Source of the DNA: Planctomycetaceae bacterium | Lineage (GTDB): Bacteria; Planctomycetota; Planctomycetia; Pirellulales; Pirellulaceae | Direction: 5' to 3' | NCBI GenBank assembly: GCA_003233175.1 | Contig: QIKY01000223.1 | Coordinates: 1 to 40,778, forward strand | Length of the DNA stretch: 40,778 nucleotides | Part shown: piece by piece, positions 1 through 9,291 of the stretch | How positions within the stretch are numbered: position 1 is the first letter of the stretch | How the letters are laid out: each line of letters starts with the position of its first letter | Position numbers and translations under genes: made by a program | The notes under the pieces: generated by a model | Told to the model about the DNA's origin: nothing | What the model saw: the letters and a program-made list of their open reading frames with translations, nothing else | Databases searched by the model: none

Positions 1-2
1 TC

Positions 3-1862
3 TTCGGCACGATGATCGTGGTGCTGGTATTCTTGCCGCTCTTCGCGCTCCAGGGAATGGAAGGCCGGCTGTTCGCGCCGCTGGGCGTGGCCTACATCGT
101 CTCGATTCTCTCATCGCTGTTGGTTTCGCTGACGCTCACCCCGGTGCTCTGCTACTGGCTGCTCTCCAAGGCCAAGTTCATGGCGGAGGAAAAAGATGGC
201 CCGCTGTTGCGGGTGCTCAAATGGCTGGCGGGAGGCGCCATCGGTTTGAGTATCCGTTTTTCCAGAACCATGCTGGCGTTGGGCGCCGGAGCGGTCGTGA
301 TTTCAGCGATTTTTCTGCTCCGCATGGAGAACGACTTCCTGCCGCCGTTTAATGAAGGCGTCGCCCAGTTGAATGTCGTGCTCCCGCCTGGAACTTCGCT
401 GATCAAATCGAACGAAATCGCGCAAACGGTCATGAACCGCCTGATGCAGGTCGAAGGCGTGGAGGGTTTCGCGCGCCGCACCGGCCGCGCTGAATTGGAT
501 GAACACGCCGAAGGCGTCAACGTTACGGAAATCATCATCAGCTTCGATCCCGAAATGGAACGGGGCCGAGAAGAAGTGCTTCTCGACATTCGCGAGGCCA
601 TGGCCGATATTCCCGGCATTGTCACGACTGTCGAACAGCCGCTGGCTCACTTGATTTCGCACATGCTCTCTGGAGTGAAGGCCCAGATCGGCATCAAGAT
701 CTACGGAGACGACTTAAACATCTTGCGGCAAAAGGCCCAGGAAATGGCCGCCGCCATGCGGGATGTGAAAGGCGTGACCGACCTACTCGTCGAACCGCAA
801 ATTGAAATTCCGCAAATGCGAATCGAACTCGATCGCGACAAGCTCATTCAATACGGCGTGACGCCCGTGTACGTGAACGGGTATGTGTCGACCGCGATGA
901 ACGGCAGGGTCGTTTCGCAGGTGCTGTTGGGCCAGCGAACGTTCGACCTTTTGGTTCGCATGGACGAAGACTATCGCGAGAATTTGGAATCGCTGAAGCG
1001 TTTGTCGATCGACCTTCCCAGCGGCGGAACCACTCCGCTGGACTCGCTGGCGAAAATCTACCCCTATTCCGGTCCTAACACGATCAACCGCGAAAAAGTG
1101 CGGCGGCGAATCGTGGTGCAGTGCAATGTCGGCGGTCGAGGGCTGGTCGACGTGGTGGACGAGATCCAGCGAAAACAAAAGTCGATTATCGCGTCGCTGC
1201 CGCCGGGCTACTTCGTGGAGTACGGCGGACAATTCGAGAGCCAAAAATCGGCCAGCCGAATTATTGGCGCCTTGTTCGCGCTCTCGATGCTGGGCGTGTT
1301 CATGGTGTTGTTCACGCTATTCCGCTCGGGGAACTTTGCACTGCAAGTGATGGCCGCGCTGCCGATGGCCTTCATTGGCTCAGTGGCGATGCTCATAATT
1401 ACCGGCCAAACGCTGACCATCGCGGCGATGGTCGGCTTTATCTCGTTGGGCGGCATCGCCTCGCGCAACGGTATTTTGCTGCTGAACCATTACCTCCATC
1501 TGGTCCACTACGAGAACGAAACGTGGTCGAAGGCAATGCTCATCCGGGCCGGCAAGGAGCGCTTGGCGCCGGTGCTAATGACGGCTCTCACCTCCGGCAT
1601 CGGCCTGGTTCCGTTGGCGATGTCGGCTGGAGAACCCGGCAAGGAAATTCTTTACCCGGTGGCCACGGTTATTATCGGCGGCTTGTTGAGCAGCACCGTG
1701 TTGGAATTCTTCGTCCGGCCGGCGTTGTTCTGGCGATTTGGACGCAAAGCCGGCGAACGAATCGTTCTCTCCGGCGACACCGAAGTGGAGTTGGTCGAGG
1801 AATCGGAAAAACCGACCGAACATCACGCGCCCAAAGAGGAAATTCTAGCGGAGGCGTCCTAG
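3..1862 (+). CDS. Heavy-metal efflux RND transporter, CusA/CzcA-like (5' truncated by window)
   Basis: This is the C-terminal part of an inner-membrane RND pump that would export metal ions through a tripartite CusCBA/CzcCBA-type complex using the proton gradient. The frame is open from the window edge, so the first ATG at position 12 is internal. Visible hallmarks are the membrane segment ending TLTPVLCYWLL, the periplasmic porter domain beginning near ENDFLPPFNEG, and the late segment APVLMTALTSGIGLVPLAM followed by VIIGGLLSST, which is typical of the heavy-metal (HME) RND subfamily rather than drug pumps. The C-terminal tail is acidic and cytoplasmic. A His-rich lipoprotein follows 63 bp downstream on the same strand, which supports a metal role. 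The exact metal (Cu/Ag versus Co/Zn/Cd) cannot be read from this fragment. Confidence 0.93.
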   Translation, partial: FGTMIVVLVFLPLFALQGMEGRLFAPLGVAYIVSILSSLLVSLTLTPVLCYWLLSKAKFMAEEKDGPLLRVLKWLAGGAIGLSIRFSRTMLALGAGAVVISAIFLLRMENDFLPPFNEGVAQLNVVLPPGTSLIKSNEIAQTVMNRLMQVEGVEGFARRTGRAELDEHAEGVNVTEIIISFDPEMERGREEVLLDIREAMADIPGIVTTVEQPLAHLISHMLSGVKAQIGIKIYGDDLNILRQKAQEMAAAMRDVKGVTDLLVEPQIEIPQMRIELDRDKLIQYGVTPVYVNGYVSTAMNGRVVSQVLLGQRTFDLLVRMDEDYRENLESLKRLSIDLPSGGTTPLDSLAKIYPYSGPNTINREKVRRRIVVQCNVGGRGLVDVVDEIQRKQKSIIASLPPGYFVEYGGQFESQKSASRIIGALFALSMLGVFMVLFTLFRSGNFALQVMAALPMAFIGSVAMLIITGQTLTIAAMVGFISLGGIASRNGILLLNHYLHLVHYENETWSKAMLIRAGKERLAPVLMTALTSGIGLVPLAMSAGEPGKEILYPVATVIIGGLLSSTVLEFFVRPALFWRFGRKAGERIVLSGDTEVELVEESEKPTEHHAPKEEILAEAS

Positions 1863-1925
1863 GCAGCCACACGCACAAAGACTGACAACCTATTTTTTAT
1901 CAAACCGATACGAGAGGAAGAGGCA

Positions 1926-2513
1926 ATGAGAGTGTTTACTTTTTCGATCCGCGCACTGGCCCTGGCGGCCGTGGCAATGTTCGTCAGCGGGTGTTCGAAG
2001 CCGGCGGCGAGCGATACGGGAACTGCTGGCGGAGCGGCGTCAACCGCCGAAGATGGCCATGCCCACACCGAAGGCGATGGCCATGATCATGGCGGCGGCG
2101 ATCACAGCGGGCACGACCATAGCCAGGAACATCAGGGGCCGCACAACGGCCACGTCATCGAACTGGGCCGTAACCACATGTACCATGCCGAGGTGGTGGA
2201 AGACGACGCAGCCGCCATGGTGACGGTCTATATCCTGGATAAAGACATGAAGGAACTGGCCATCGATCAAGCCTCGATCGTGATGAACTTAAAGGTTGAC
2301 GGCCAAGGGCAGTCGTTTGAACTGACGGCCGCCGCCGGGTCGGCATCGCAATTCAACGCAGCCGATAAAACACTGTTCGAAGCGTTGCACGAGCACGAAG
2401 CGACCGGGAAATTGCGAGTCACGATCGACGGCTCGCCTTTCACCGGAGACGTCGAGCACCATCATCATGGCGATGCTGATGGGCATGACCACGAAGACGG
2501 GCATGATCACTAA
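1926..2513 (+). CDS. His-rich lipoprotein, probable metal-binding partner of the efflux pump
   Basis: A 195-residue protein with a lipoprotein signal: a hydrophobic stretch followed by the lipobox VSGC, with Cys23 as the lipidated residue. Residues of about 40-75 and the last 22 residues are dominated by His with Asp/Gly (GHDHGGGDHSGHDH and EHHHHGDADGHDHEDGHDH). These resemble metal-chelating tails of periplasmic Zn/Cu/Ni proteins. The region between is a small globular domain containing HNGHVIELG and a charged beta-rich stretch; I do not recognise its family. It follows the RND pump by 63 bp and is probably co-transcribed with it. It may buffer or hand over metal ions in the periplasm. The metal-binding role is inferred from composition and context. 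Confidence 0.85.
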   Translation: MRVFTFSIRALALAAVAMFVSGCSKPAASDTGTAGGAASTAEDGHAHTEGDGHDHGGGDHSGHDHSQEHQGPHNGHVIELGRNHMYHAEVVEDDAAAMVTVYILDKDMKELAIDQASIVMNLKVDGQGQSFELTAAAGSASQFNAADKTLFEALHEHEATGKLRVTIDGSPFTGDVEHHHHGDADGHDHEDGHDH

Positions 2514-2543
2514 GGCGAGCGCCAGCACTAAGGCGAGCGCCAG
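2508..2543 (+). repeat. 18-bp direct repeat x2 across the lipoprotein stop codon
   Basis: Two identical 18-nt units (CACTAAGGCGAGCGCCAG) lie head to tail. The first contains the TAA stop codon of the His-rich lipoprotein. The core TAAGGCGAGCG also occurs in the palindrome at 7141-7291 (both arms) and, as TTAGGCGAGCG, near 36505. Confidence 0.9.
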
Positions 2544-2562
2544 GGAAACAACTCGCCAGAGC

Positions 2563-2597
2563 AAAATCCCGGCATTTTGAAAATGCCGGGATTTTTT
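2563..2597. terminator. Bidirectional hairpin terminator between convergent genes
   Basis: A perfect hairpin with stem ATCCCGGCATTTT and complement, flanked by A-tract and T-tract (TTTTTT at the right end). It lies between the stop of the lipoprotein gene and the stop of the convergent VIT-type gene, so it can terminate both. It belongs to a hairpin family also found at 20705, 25570 and 38543. Confidence 0.85.
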
Positions 2598-2617
2598 ACT
2601 GCACGGAAAGTGAGCCG

Positions 2618-3388
2618 TTAGGCTGGCACGATGTCGCTGAGCAGGATGCCAATCAAATAGGCCAGCCCGGCGGCGCAGCTGCCGACGGCCAATGTCTCGA
2701 CGCCGGCGGAATACCAGGTTTGATGCACGAAGCGAGATTTTGCCGCGCCCACGCCAAAGAAGGCCATCGCGGTCATACCGGTGCTCCACAGATAAGGACT
2801 TTCCACGGCGGCGGGAAACAGCAACTGGAGAATAAAAACCAGCAGCGGGATCGAGCCCACGATTACAAACGCGACGAACGTAACAATCGCGGCCAGCGAA
2901 GCGGAAGGGCCGGCCAGCGAAAGGCCCAGTTCTTCGGTCAGCATGGTGTTGACCCAACGTTCGGAGTCGGCGGTGATAATCTTCACGGCCCGCTCCAGGT
3001 CGTCGCCTTGGAATCCCTTGCGGGCGAAAATTTGTCGGATCTCCTCCCGCTCGCCATCGGGAAAATGTGCGATATGACTTTCTTCATCGCCGCGGGCCAT
3101 TTCGCGCAGTTGGTGGTCGGCGCGGGTGCCCAAATAGTTGCTCGCCGCCATGCTGAAACCATCACCCACCAAATTCGCGACCCCCAACACCACCACTACG
3201 CTGGAAGGAAGCCCGGCGCCGGCAACACCCGAAACCACCGCGAACGTAGTCACGGCGCCATCAACCGCGCCATAGATAAAGTCGGACAAATAACTGTGCT
3301 GGCGAGGCGATTCCAGCCGCGCGCGAATGACGTCCGCGGTATGACTCGCCTTGAGTCGGTCTAAAAAGTCTGCTTCGTGTTTGGTCAT
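2618..3388 (-). CDS. VIT1/CCC1-family iron/manganese transporter
   Basis: A 256-residue membrane protein of the VIT1/CCC1 family, whose members move Fe2+ or Mn2+ out of the cytosol. The family pattern is clear. A first membrane segment follows [21 protein letters not shown] second segment contains [17 protein letters not shown] soluble charged middle region follows (about residues 90-150), with the Glu-rich helices E..REEIRQIF typical of the metal-binding loop. Three more membrane segments end the protein. The length fits bacterial members. The start is ATG at 3388, before [12 protein letters not shown]. It converges on the pump/lipoprotein pair, making a metal-handling neighbourhood. Whether the substrate is iron or manganese is not decidable here. 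Confidence 0.9.
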   Translation of the reverse strand: MTKHEADFLDRLKASHTADVIRARLESPRQHSYLSDFIYGAVDGAVTTFAVVSGVAGAGLPSSVVVVLGVANLVGDGFSMAASNYLGTRADHQLREMARGDEESHIAHFPDGEREEIRQIFARKGFQGDDLERAVKIITADSERWVNTMLTEELGLSLAGPSASLAAIVTFVAFVIVGSIPLLVFILQLLFPAAVESPYLWSTGMTAMAFFGVGAAKSRFVHQTWYSAGVETLAVGSCAAGLAYLIGILLSDIVPA

Positions 3389-3448
3389 CGTTTACTATGT
3401 GTTGGGAGCGCGTTGCAGTTCGCACGCGGTTGAAAATGTCGTTTTTTG

Positions 3449-3540
3449 GTTTAACGGCAAGCCGAAGGCGGCTGTGTTTTGAGCCCACGCGTTCGGGTGG
3501 AACAAAACACGCAGTCGCCTTCGGCTGGCCGATAAACGAG
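3449..3540. repeat. Dispersed 92-bp palindromic repeat, copy 1
   Basis: The left arm GTTTAACGGCAAGCCGAAGG and a right arm containing CGCCTTCGGCTGGCCG can fold into one long hairpin, with a variable loop around GAGCCCACGCG. A near-identical copy is at 17781-17872. Both sit in gaps between genes. It looks like a REP/BIME-type element rather than a coding feature. Confidence 0.85.
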
Positions 3541-3592
3541 CCATTGCCAACCGCGTGAAGTATAGTCGCCTAACGACGGCGCCGCATGGCGG

Positions 3593-4576
3593 TTAGGAGC
3601 CGAAGACCGCGCCAATTTGAAAGGCGTGGCCTCGTAAGAATTCGGCAATGTTCATGGCGCGCTTTCCGGCGGGCTGAACACGTTCCAGAAAAACAACGCC
3701 GCGCCCCGTAGCCAAGGCCAGGGTTTCCGCTCCGATCTCGACCACTTCGCCGGGCGATGGCGGCGATGATGGCGGCGGCGGTTTCTCTCCTTCGTGTTCT
3801 GTCACGATGCGCAGTTGGTGAATGATCAAGCGATGCATTTGGCCTTTGCGATCTTCAAAGCTGGTGTACGCGCCGGGCCACGGCTGGAAGGCTCGAAATT
3901 GATTCTTGATTTCCTCCGCCGCACGGCGCCAATCGATGCGACCATCTTCCTTGGTGAGTCGGGGCGCGCGCGTGGCCTGGGTGTTGTTCTGCCTTTCGCC
4001 CAGCGGCGAGGCGCCATCCCAGTTGTCGAGCAGGGCGATGGCGTCCAGCGTTGCTCCAACGCCGAGTTGCGCGAGCCGCTCTTCGAGTTCGATCGCTGTT
4101 TCCTCGGAACCGATTTTCGTGCTGACTTTTTGGAGGCAAGGTCCGCCATCGAGTTGGGGCGTCATGTGAATGACGGTCACGCCGGTTTCTGTTTCTCCGT
4201 GAAAGAGGGCCCAGTTCACGGGCGCCGCGCCGCGATATTTCGGCAACAGCGAGCCGTGAAGATTCAGGCCGCCCAACCTCGCCCGAGATAACGCCTCTGG
4301 TGACAATATTTGCCCGTAATCGCAGACGACAAAAAGATCGGCCGCAAGGGTCGCGAGCCGGTCTAGCGATTCTTGGTCGTTGACGCTCGGCGGCGCGAAC
4401 ACCGGTATGTTTTCGCTTTCGGCGATCAACCTCATCGGGTTGACCGGTGGTTTTTTTCGGCCTCGCGCCGGCGGCGTAGGACGCGTCAGTAGTTCGACGA
4501 CGTCGTGCTGGGAGACAAGTAGCTTTTTGAAAATAGGGGCGGCAAAGGGGCCGGTTCCCATCATGACAATACGCAT
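3593..4576 (-). CDS. fmt: Methionyl-tRNA formyltransferase
   Basis: Formylates Met-tRNAfMet using 10-formyltetrahydrofolate so that translation can initiate. The N-terminus MRIVMMGTGPFAAP is the family start. The catalytic region is intact: Asn105 and His107 in NLHG, the loop SLLPKYRGAAPVNWAL (109-124) and Asp143 in QLDGGP. The C-terminal OB-like domain follows (FQPWPGAY onward), with a short Pro/Glu-rich insertion near EKPPPPSSPPSPGE. I chose ATG at 4576, giving 327 residues; a GTG at 4591 would add five residues (MTDST). It lies 30 bp downstream of def in the same direction, the usual def-fmt pairing that couples formylation with deformylation. Confidence 0.97.
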   Translation of the reverse strand: MRIVMMGTGPFAAPIFKKLLVSQHDVVELLTRPTPPARGRKKPPVNPMRLIAESENIPVFAPPSVNDQESLDRLATLAADLFVVCDYGQILSPEALSRARLGGLNLHGSLLPKYRGAAPVNWALFHGETETGVTVIHMTPQLDGGPCLQKVSTKIGSEETAIELEERLAQLGVGATLDAIALLDNWDGASPLGERQNNTQATRAPRLTKEDGRIDWRRAAEEIKNQFRAFQPWPGAYTSFEDRKGQMHRLIIHQLRIVTEHEGEKPPPPSSPPSPGEVVEIGAETLALATGRGVVFLERVQPAGKRAMNIAEFLRGHAFQIGAVFGS

Positions 4577-4606
4577 GGTGCTGTCCGTCACAAAGAGCCT
4601 GGAAAC

Positions 4607-5185
4607 TCAGCAATATCGCTTCTCGATTTCATCGAGCCTGGCGGCAATTTCTTGATCGCCGCCGAATTCGCCCACCTCGCGGCGGCTGTGAAAATCTTCC
4701 TCGAACTGCTCCACGGCGTCTCGAACATCGGCCAGCCGCGTCTCGCTGAGCCGGTCGATAAACATCACGCCGTCGAGGTGATCAAGTTCATGTTGCACGA
4801 CCCGCGCCAGCATGCCGTTGATTTCCGCCTTGATTTCCTCGCCCGCCAGATTGTAGGCATGCACATGCACCTGTTCGGGGCGCTTCACCGTGGCGTAAAG
4901 ACTCGGCAGGCTCAGGCAACCCTCTTCCTTCTCTTCCGAACCTTTAGGACGCGAAACGATAGGATTGATAAACACTAACTCCTCGCCTTCCTCGGGGTCG
5001 GCCATCGTATTGACCACGAACAGCCGCAGCGGCAAATCGACCTGATTCGCCGCCAAGCCGATGCCGTTGGATGCGTACATCAACTCGAACATTTGCCCCA
5101 CCATGTCGTGCAGTTCTTTGTCGACCCGCCGCACCGGTTTGGAAACGCGCCGTAGCGTAGGATGAGGGTAAGTCAGGATCTTCAC
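4607..5185 (-). CDS. def: Peptide deformylase
   Basis: Removes the N-formyl group from nascent proteins using a bound metal ion (normally Fe2+). All three signature motifs are present. Motif I is GIGLAANQ at residues 41-48. Motif II is EEGCLSLP, with metal ligand Cys90. Motif III is QHELDHLDG, with ligands His132 and His136 and catalytic Glu133. The length of 192 residues is normal for bacterial type I enzymes. Translation starts at a GTG, preceded by GGAGAAATTC as a ribosome-binding site. It forms an operon with fmt, and its 5' side faces purB. Confidence 0.97.
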   Translation of the reverse strand: MKILTYPHPTLRRVSKPVRRVDKELHDMVGQMFELMYASNGIGLAANQVDLPLRLFVVNTMADPEEGEELVFINPIVSRPKGSEEKEEGCLSLPSLYATVKRPEQVHVHAYNLAGEEIKAEINGMLARVVQHELDHLDGVMFIDRLSETRLADVRDAVEQFEEDFHSRREVGEFGGDQEIAARLDEIEKRYC

Positions 5186-5232
5186 GAATTTCTCCGAGCG
5201 ACTATTTGGCTTTGGCCCGTCGTAGGGAAGGA

Positions 5233-5261
5233 TTGCCGTTTTTGGAATCGGCCATTATAGT
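5233..5261 (+). promoter_or_regulatory. Possible sigma70-type promoter for purB
   Basis: TTGCCG (5233-5238) and TATAGT (5256-5261) are separated by 17 bp, about 100 bp upstream of the purB start in the def/purB divergent gap. The spacing and -10 box fit. No transcript evidence is available. Confidence 0.35.
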
Positions 5262-5362
5262 CGCTGCGGTTGGATCAGTGAACGGCCGCCCCTGCCGTTC
5301 CTTGGCCGGGCTGGGTAGAATGTCGGTTTTGTCATTGCCTGTTTGCGCGGAGCCGGCCGTTT

Positions 5363-6790
5363 ATGTCGCACGACCAGTACGAAAACCCGTTGATCAGCCG
5401 TTACGCTTCGGCCGCCATGAGCCAGTTGTGGAGTCCTCGGCGCCGAATCGGCGTCTGGCGCCGGCTCTGGATCGCGCTGGCCGAAGCGGAGCAGGAATTG
5501 GGGCTTTCGATCAGCGACGCGCAAATTGCCGAAATGCGTGCGCATGTCGACGACATCGATTTTCAGGCGGCTTGGGAGCACGAACGGCGGTTGCGGCACG
5601 ATGTGATGGCCCATGTACACGCCTTTGGCGATGTCTGCCCGGCGGCCAGGCCGATCATCCACCTCGGCGCCACAAGCTGTTTCGTGACCGACAACGCCGA
5701 CCTGCTCCTGCTGCGCGAGGCGTTGGAAATGGTCCGTTCCCGACTCGTGGACGCAATTCTCGCCTTGGCCGACTTCGCCCGCGACCAACGAGATTTGGCC
5801 TGCCTGGGCTTCACCCATATGCAGCCGGCCCAACCCACGACGATCGGCAAGCGGGCCTGCCTCTGGGCGTACGACCTCACGATGGATCTCTCAGCCCTCG
5901 AACAGCAGCTCTCTTCGCTCCGCGCCCGCAGCATCAAGGGCGCCACCGGCACGCAGGCGAGTTTTTTGCAACTCCTGGGAGGCGACCACGAAAAAGTTCG
6001 CCGGTTGGAACAGCTGGTGGCCCAAAAAATCGGCTTCGACAATTCCTACGCCGTCACCGGGCAAACCTACTCACGCAAGGTCGACTTCTCGATACTCTCG
6101 GCGCTTTCCGGCATCGGGCAAAGCGCGCACAAAGCCGCGACCGACATCCGCATCATGGCCAGCCGCAAGGAAATGGAGGAGCCGTTCGAGGCCGATCAGA
6201 TCGGCTCTTCGGCCATGCCTTACAAACGGAACCCAATGCGCACGGAGAGAATTTGCTCGTTGGCCCGGTTCGCCATGAGCCTTCCGGCCAACGCCGCCGA
6301 TACCGTGGCCACGCAGTGGATGGAGCGCACGCTCGACGATAGCGCCAACCGGCGTCTTTCCCTGCCGCAGGCCTTTCTGGCGATCGACGCGGTATTGATT
6401 CTTTATCGCAATGTCGCGCGGGGATTGGTGGTGTACCCTCGGGTGATCGGCAACCACCTGCTGGAGGAACTGCCTTTCATGGCTTCGGAAAGCATTCTGA
6501 TGGCCGGAGTGGCGGCCGGCGGCGACCGCCAAGATCTCCATGAAAAAATTCGCCAACACAGCCAAGCCGCCGCCGCCGTCGTGAAGGGCGAAGGCGGCCG
6601 AAACGATTTACTCCAGCGGCTCGCGGCCGACGCCGCGTTTGCCAACGTCGACCTTCAGGCAACGCTCGATCCGGCCAAACACGTGGGCCGCGCGCCGCAA
6701 CAGGTCGACGAATTCCTACAAACAGTCATCGAACCGATTCGAGCAAAATACGGCGACACACCGCTGGACGATGAACAACCAAAGGTTTGA
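5363..6790 (+). CDS. purB: Adenylosuccinate lyase
   Basis: Catalyses two steps of purine synthesis: SAICAR to AICAR plus fumarate, and adenylosuccinate to AMP plus fumarate. It belongs to the fumarase/aspartase superfamily. The superfamily signature [15 protein letters not shown] is at about residues 281-295 and carries the mobile loop with the catalytic Ser. Upstream are [15 protein letters not shown] and [16 protein letters not shown], which supply the substrate-binding Thr/Ser and the catalytic His. The 475-residue length matches the longer PurB type found in eukaryotes and some bacteria. The ATG is followed by [15 protein letters not shown], a normal PurB N-terminus. It is monocistronic, with a repeat-rich gap downstream. 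Confidence 0.96.
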   Translation: MSHDQYENPLISRYASAAMSQLWSPRRRIGVWRRLWIALAEAEQELGLSISDAQIAEMRAHVDDIDFQAAWEHERRLRHDVMAHVHAFGDVCPAARPIIHLGATSCFVTDNADLLLLREALEMVRSRLVDAILALADFARDQRDLACLGFTHMQPAQPTTIGKRACLWAYDLTMDLSALEQQLSSLRARSIKGATGTQASFLQLLGGDHEKVRRLEQLVAQKIGFDNSYAVTGQTYSRKVDFSILSALSGIGQSAHKAATDIRIMASRKEMEEPFEADQIGSSAMPYKRNPMRTERICSLARFAMSLPANAADTVATQWMERTLDDSANRRLSLPQAFLAIDAVLILYRNVARGLVVYPRVIGNHLLEELPFMASESILMAGVAAGGDRQDLHEKIRQHSQAAAAVVKGEGGRNDLLQRLAADAAFANVDLQATLDPAKHVGRAPQQVDEFLQTVIEPIRAKYGDTPLDDEQPKV

Positions 6791-6930
6791 CGAAACCGGT
6801 CCACTAACAAAGCGGCGGAATTTAGTCGATCAAACACGGTCTTAGCCACGGAGGCCGCAGTACAACAGCAAGGAAAAGGGAAACGCCCTCAAGCTAAATC
6901 TCTTGCTTGAAAAAATCATGCAATGAATTT

Positions 6931-7035
6931 GCCACAGAGAGCACCGAGACCCCAGAGTTTGACGGCTCGGGCGTTGTCTTCGGTTCATAACGTTCTCGAC
7001 TCCTCTTTCTCCGTGGTCTCGGTGCTCTCGGTGGC
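6931..7035. repeat. 105-bp inverted repeat in the purB-ribF gap
   Basis: The left arm GCCACAGAGAGCACCGAGAC and right arm GTCTCGGTGCTCTCGGTGGC are near-perfect inverted repeats around a unique middle. Similar 'CCACAGAG...CTCGGTGGC' palindromes are, as I recall, frequent in planctomycete intergenic DNA. No gene is visible between 6791 and 7360. Confidence 0.75.
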
Positions 7036-7140
7036 AAAAACTTTTCTTGGTTGCGGACGGCGTTCGTGCTGTGTTCTCTGCGGAAAGTTTTCCTTGGAAG
7101 AACTTCTAGGTCTAAAATACTTTCCAAACTAGCGGCTTCT

Positions 7141-7291
7141 TAGGCGAGCGGCGGAAAATAACTTACCCGCACGCAGCGGGAGTCCGTGAGTGTTTTTTGG
7201 GTTCCCACCCACGCGGGAATTACCGTTTGCTGATTCACTCGCTTGCGCTTCGTGCTTGTATTAGGTAAATTTTCATCTGCCGCTCGCCTTA
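7141..7291. repeat. 151-bp inverted-repeat element upstream of ribF
   Basis: The arms TAGGCGAGCGGCGGAAAATA and its imperfect complement, ending CTGCCGCTCGCCTTA, enclose a middle with CGCAGCGGGAGTCCGTGAG. A half copy of the right arm recurs at 20652-20677. The end motif TAAGGCGAGCG is shared with the 2508-2543 repeat. Confidence 0.75.
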
Positions 7292-7360
7292 GAGGCCGAA
7301 ACTGCGGCTTTCCCTTTTCCATCCTCTGAAAAGACCGTTTTCATTCCAACGAGCGTTTTT

Positions 7361-8314
7361 GTGATACGAATCAACCACCTCAACGCCCCGCCCGAAGCAT
7401 TACGCCGGGGCGCCGTTGCCATTGGAAATTTTGATGGCGTCCATCGTGGGCACGCCGCGCTGATCAAGCGGTTGCTCCAACGCGCCAAGGAAGTTCGAGG
7501 CCCGGCGGTGGTGTTCACGTTCGACCCCCACCCGGTGCGCATCCTGCGTCCTGAAAACGCGCCGCCGCCGCTCACCTGGACCGACCGCAAGGCGGAGCTT
7601 TTGGGCGAGTTGGGCGTCGATTGGGTGGTCGCGTATCCGACCGACGAAGCGCTTCTGCGGTTGCCGCCGGAAACATTCTTCCACGAAATCGTGGTGCGGA
7701 AACTGGCGGCCCGGGCGATGGTGGAAGGTCCGAATTTTTTCTTCGGCCACAACCGCGCCGGCGATATCGACCTGCTCCGTGAGTATGGCGCCAAATCCGG
7801 TGTTTCGGTTGAAGTGGCGCCTCTGGTGGCCGGCGAAGGTGGGCGAATCGTGTCCAGCAGCGAGATACGTCAGGCGATTAGCACGGGCGACTTGAAACGC
7901 GCGGGCGAAATGCTGGGTCGGCCCTATCGCATTCGCGGCATGGTCACGCACGGCGCGGCGCGGGGCGCGAAAATCGGCTTTCCCACGGCTAATATCGAAG
8001 CCATCGACACACTCACGCCGGCGCATGGCGTGTATGCGGGCGTGGCCCATGCGGCTGAAACGAAACACGCGGCAGCCATACACATTGGGCCGAGCCCAAC
8101 TTTTGGCGAACGTGTTTCCAAGGTGGAGGTTCACCTGCTCGATTTCGACGCATCGCTTTATGGTTTGCCGCTGGAGGTTGACTTCCTGGAGCGATTGAGA
8201 GAAATTCAACCGTTCGACTCCGTGGAGTCTCTCCAACAACAACTCCGGCAAGACGTGTCCGAGGCGCGCAGCGTGGCGGGCATGGTTACCTCTGAAGAAA
8301 CGCCTTTTGAATGA
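7361..8314 (+). CDS. ribF: Bifunctional riboflavin kinase / FAD synthetase
   Basis: Converts riboflavin to FMN and then FMN to FAD. The N-terminal nucleotidyltransferase domain carries the motif GNFDGVHRGH at residues 22-31 and the later SSSEIRQ motif, equivalent to the usual SSTxIR. The C-terminal kinase domain starts at GRPYRIRGMVTHGAARG and contains the flavokinase signature KIGFPTANI, then VYAGVAH. At 317 residues it is full-length. The start is a GTG at 7361, 21 codons before GNFDG, as usual in the family. The stop overlaps the start of the next gene (ATGA, 4 bp), implying translational coupling to nrnA. Confidence 0.95.
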   Translation: MIRINHLNAPPEALRRGAVAIGNFDGVHRGHAALIKRLLQRAKEVRGPAVVFTFDPHPVRILRPENAPPPLTWTDRKAELLGELGVDWVVAYPTDEALLRLPPETFFHEIVVRKLAARAMVEGPNFFFGHNRAGDIDLLREYGAKSGVSVEVAPLVAGEGGRIVSSSEIRQAISTGDLKRAGEMLGRPYRIRGMVTHGAARGAKIGFPTANIEAIDTLTPAHGVYAGVAHAAETKHAAAIHIGPSPTFGERVSKVEVHLLDFDASLYGLPLEVDFLERLREIQPFDSVESLQQQLRQDVSEARSVAGMVTSEETPFE

Positions 8315-9291
8315 CGATAGACTGGCCGCGATTGGCGGAGATTGTCGCCTCGCACGAATCCTTTCTGCTCACCAGCCACCGCCGCCCCGATTGCGACGCC
8401 CTGGGCAGCGAAATTGCGTTCGCCGCTATTTTGGAGCGACTGGGAAAGCAGGTCGTGATTCTCAACGCCGACCCTGTCCCGCCGCATCTGGCGTTTATCG
8501 ACCCCGCGCAGCGAGCGAAAGTGCTGGGCGTCGACCACACGCTCGAATCGCCGCCGGAGCATGACGTGTTAGTCGTGCTCGATACCTGCGCCTGGGGGCA
8601 GTTGGGAGAGATGGCCGACTTGGTGCGCGCCACGCCCGCACTCAAGGTAGTGCTCGACCACCACGTTGGCGCCGATGACCTCAACGCCGTGGAGTTCAAA
8701 AACACCACCGCCGTGGCCACGGGGTGTTTGGTTGTTGAAGCCGCCGACGCGCTGGGCGTCGAACTGACCAAGGAAATGGCCGACGCCCTGTTTGCCGCCA
8801 TCGCGACCGACACCGGTTGGTTTCGCTTTCGGACCGTCGGCGCCGACGCCTATCGCACCGCCGCCCGATTGCTCGACGCCGGCGCCGAACCAGCCGACGT
8901 TTTCACCTCGCTCTACGAACAAAGCACGCCCGAACGCGTGCGGCTGCGCGGCCGAATTCTTCAACGCGTGCAGGTGAAAAACAACGGCCGGCTGGCCTAC
9001 ACGGTGGTAAATCAGGCCGATTTTACAGAAACCGGCGCCCTGCCCGGCGATACCGAAGATGTTGTTAATGTCCCACTCACCATTCGGGGGGTGGAGGCCG
9101 CCTTGTTCTTTTTCGAGCAAACTGGCGGGTATAAGGTCAGTTTTCGCAGCCGAGGTCCGCTCGATTGCAATGCGGTGGCGGGGCAATTCGGCGGCGGCGG
9201 GCACAAGGCGGCGTCCGGAGCGTTTGTCGAAGGAAAATGGGAAGAAGTTGAGTCTCGGGTGCTTGACGCTGTTTTCCAAGCCATGGGATAA
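8311..9291 (+). CDS. DHH-family phosphoesterase, NrnA-like oligoribonuclease / pAp phosphatase
   Basis: A 326-residue DHH/DHHA1 protein of the NrnA type, which degrades short oligoribonucleotides and often dephosphorylates pAp. Metal-binding motifs are visible: SHRRPDCDALGS (His23, Asp27, Asp29; the usual PDGDA has Cys for Gly), VVLDTC (Asp91) and the DHH triad at 116-118. The DHHA1 domain ends with the GGGGHKAASG substrate-binding loop. In many bacteria nrnA, ribF, truB and rbfA form one cluster, so the 4-bp overlap with ribF fits. The product is expected to be cytoplasmic. Which of the two activities dominates cannot be told from sequence alone. Confidence 0.92.
   Translation: MTIDWPRLAEIVASHESFLLTSHRRPDCDALGSEIAFAAILERLGKQVVILNADPVPPHLAFIDPAQRAKVLGVDHTLESPPEHDVLVVLDTCAWGQLGEMADLVRATPALKVVLDHHVGADDLNAVEFKNTTAVATGCLVVEAADALGVELTKEMADALFAAIATDTGWFRFRTVGADAYRTAARLLDAGAEPADVFTSLYEQSTPERVRLRGRILQRVQVKNNGRLAYTVVNQADFTETGALPGDTEDVVNVPLTIRGVEAALFFFEQTGGYKVSFRSRGPLDCNAVAGQFGGGGHKAASGAFVEGKWEEVESRVLDAVFQAMG

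Noticed and set aside
12-12. ATG at 12 as true start of the RND pump
   Set aside because: Coding frame and membrane-segment similarity continue to the window edge; family members are about 1,000+ residues, so the gene begins outside.
1121-1885. 254-codon frame overlapping the RND gene
   Set aside because: Arg/Gly/His-rich composition of an alternative frame inside a clearly coding gene.
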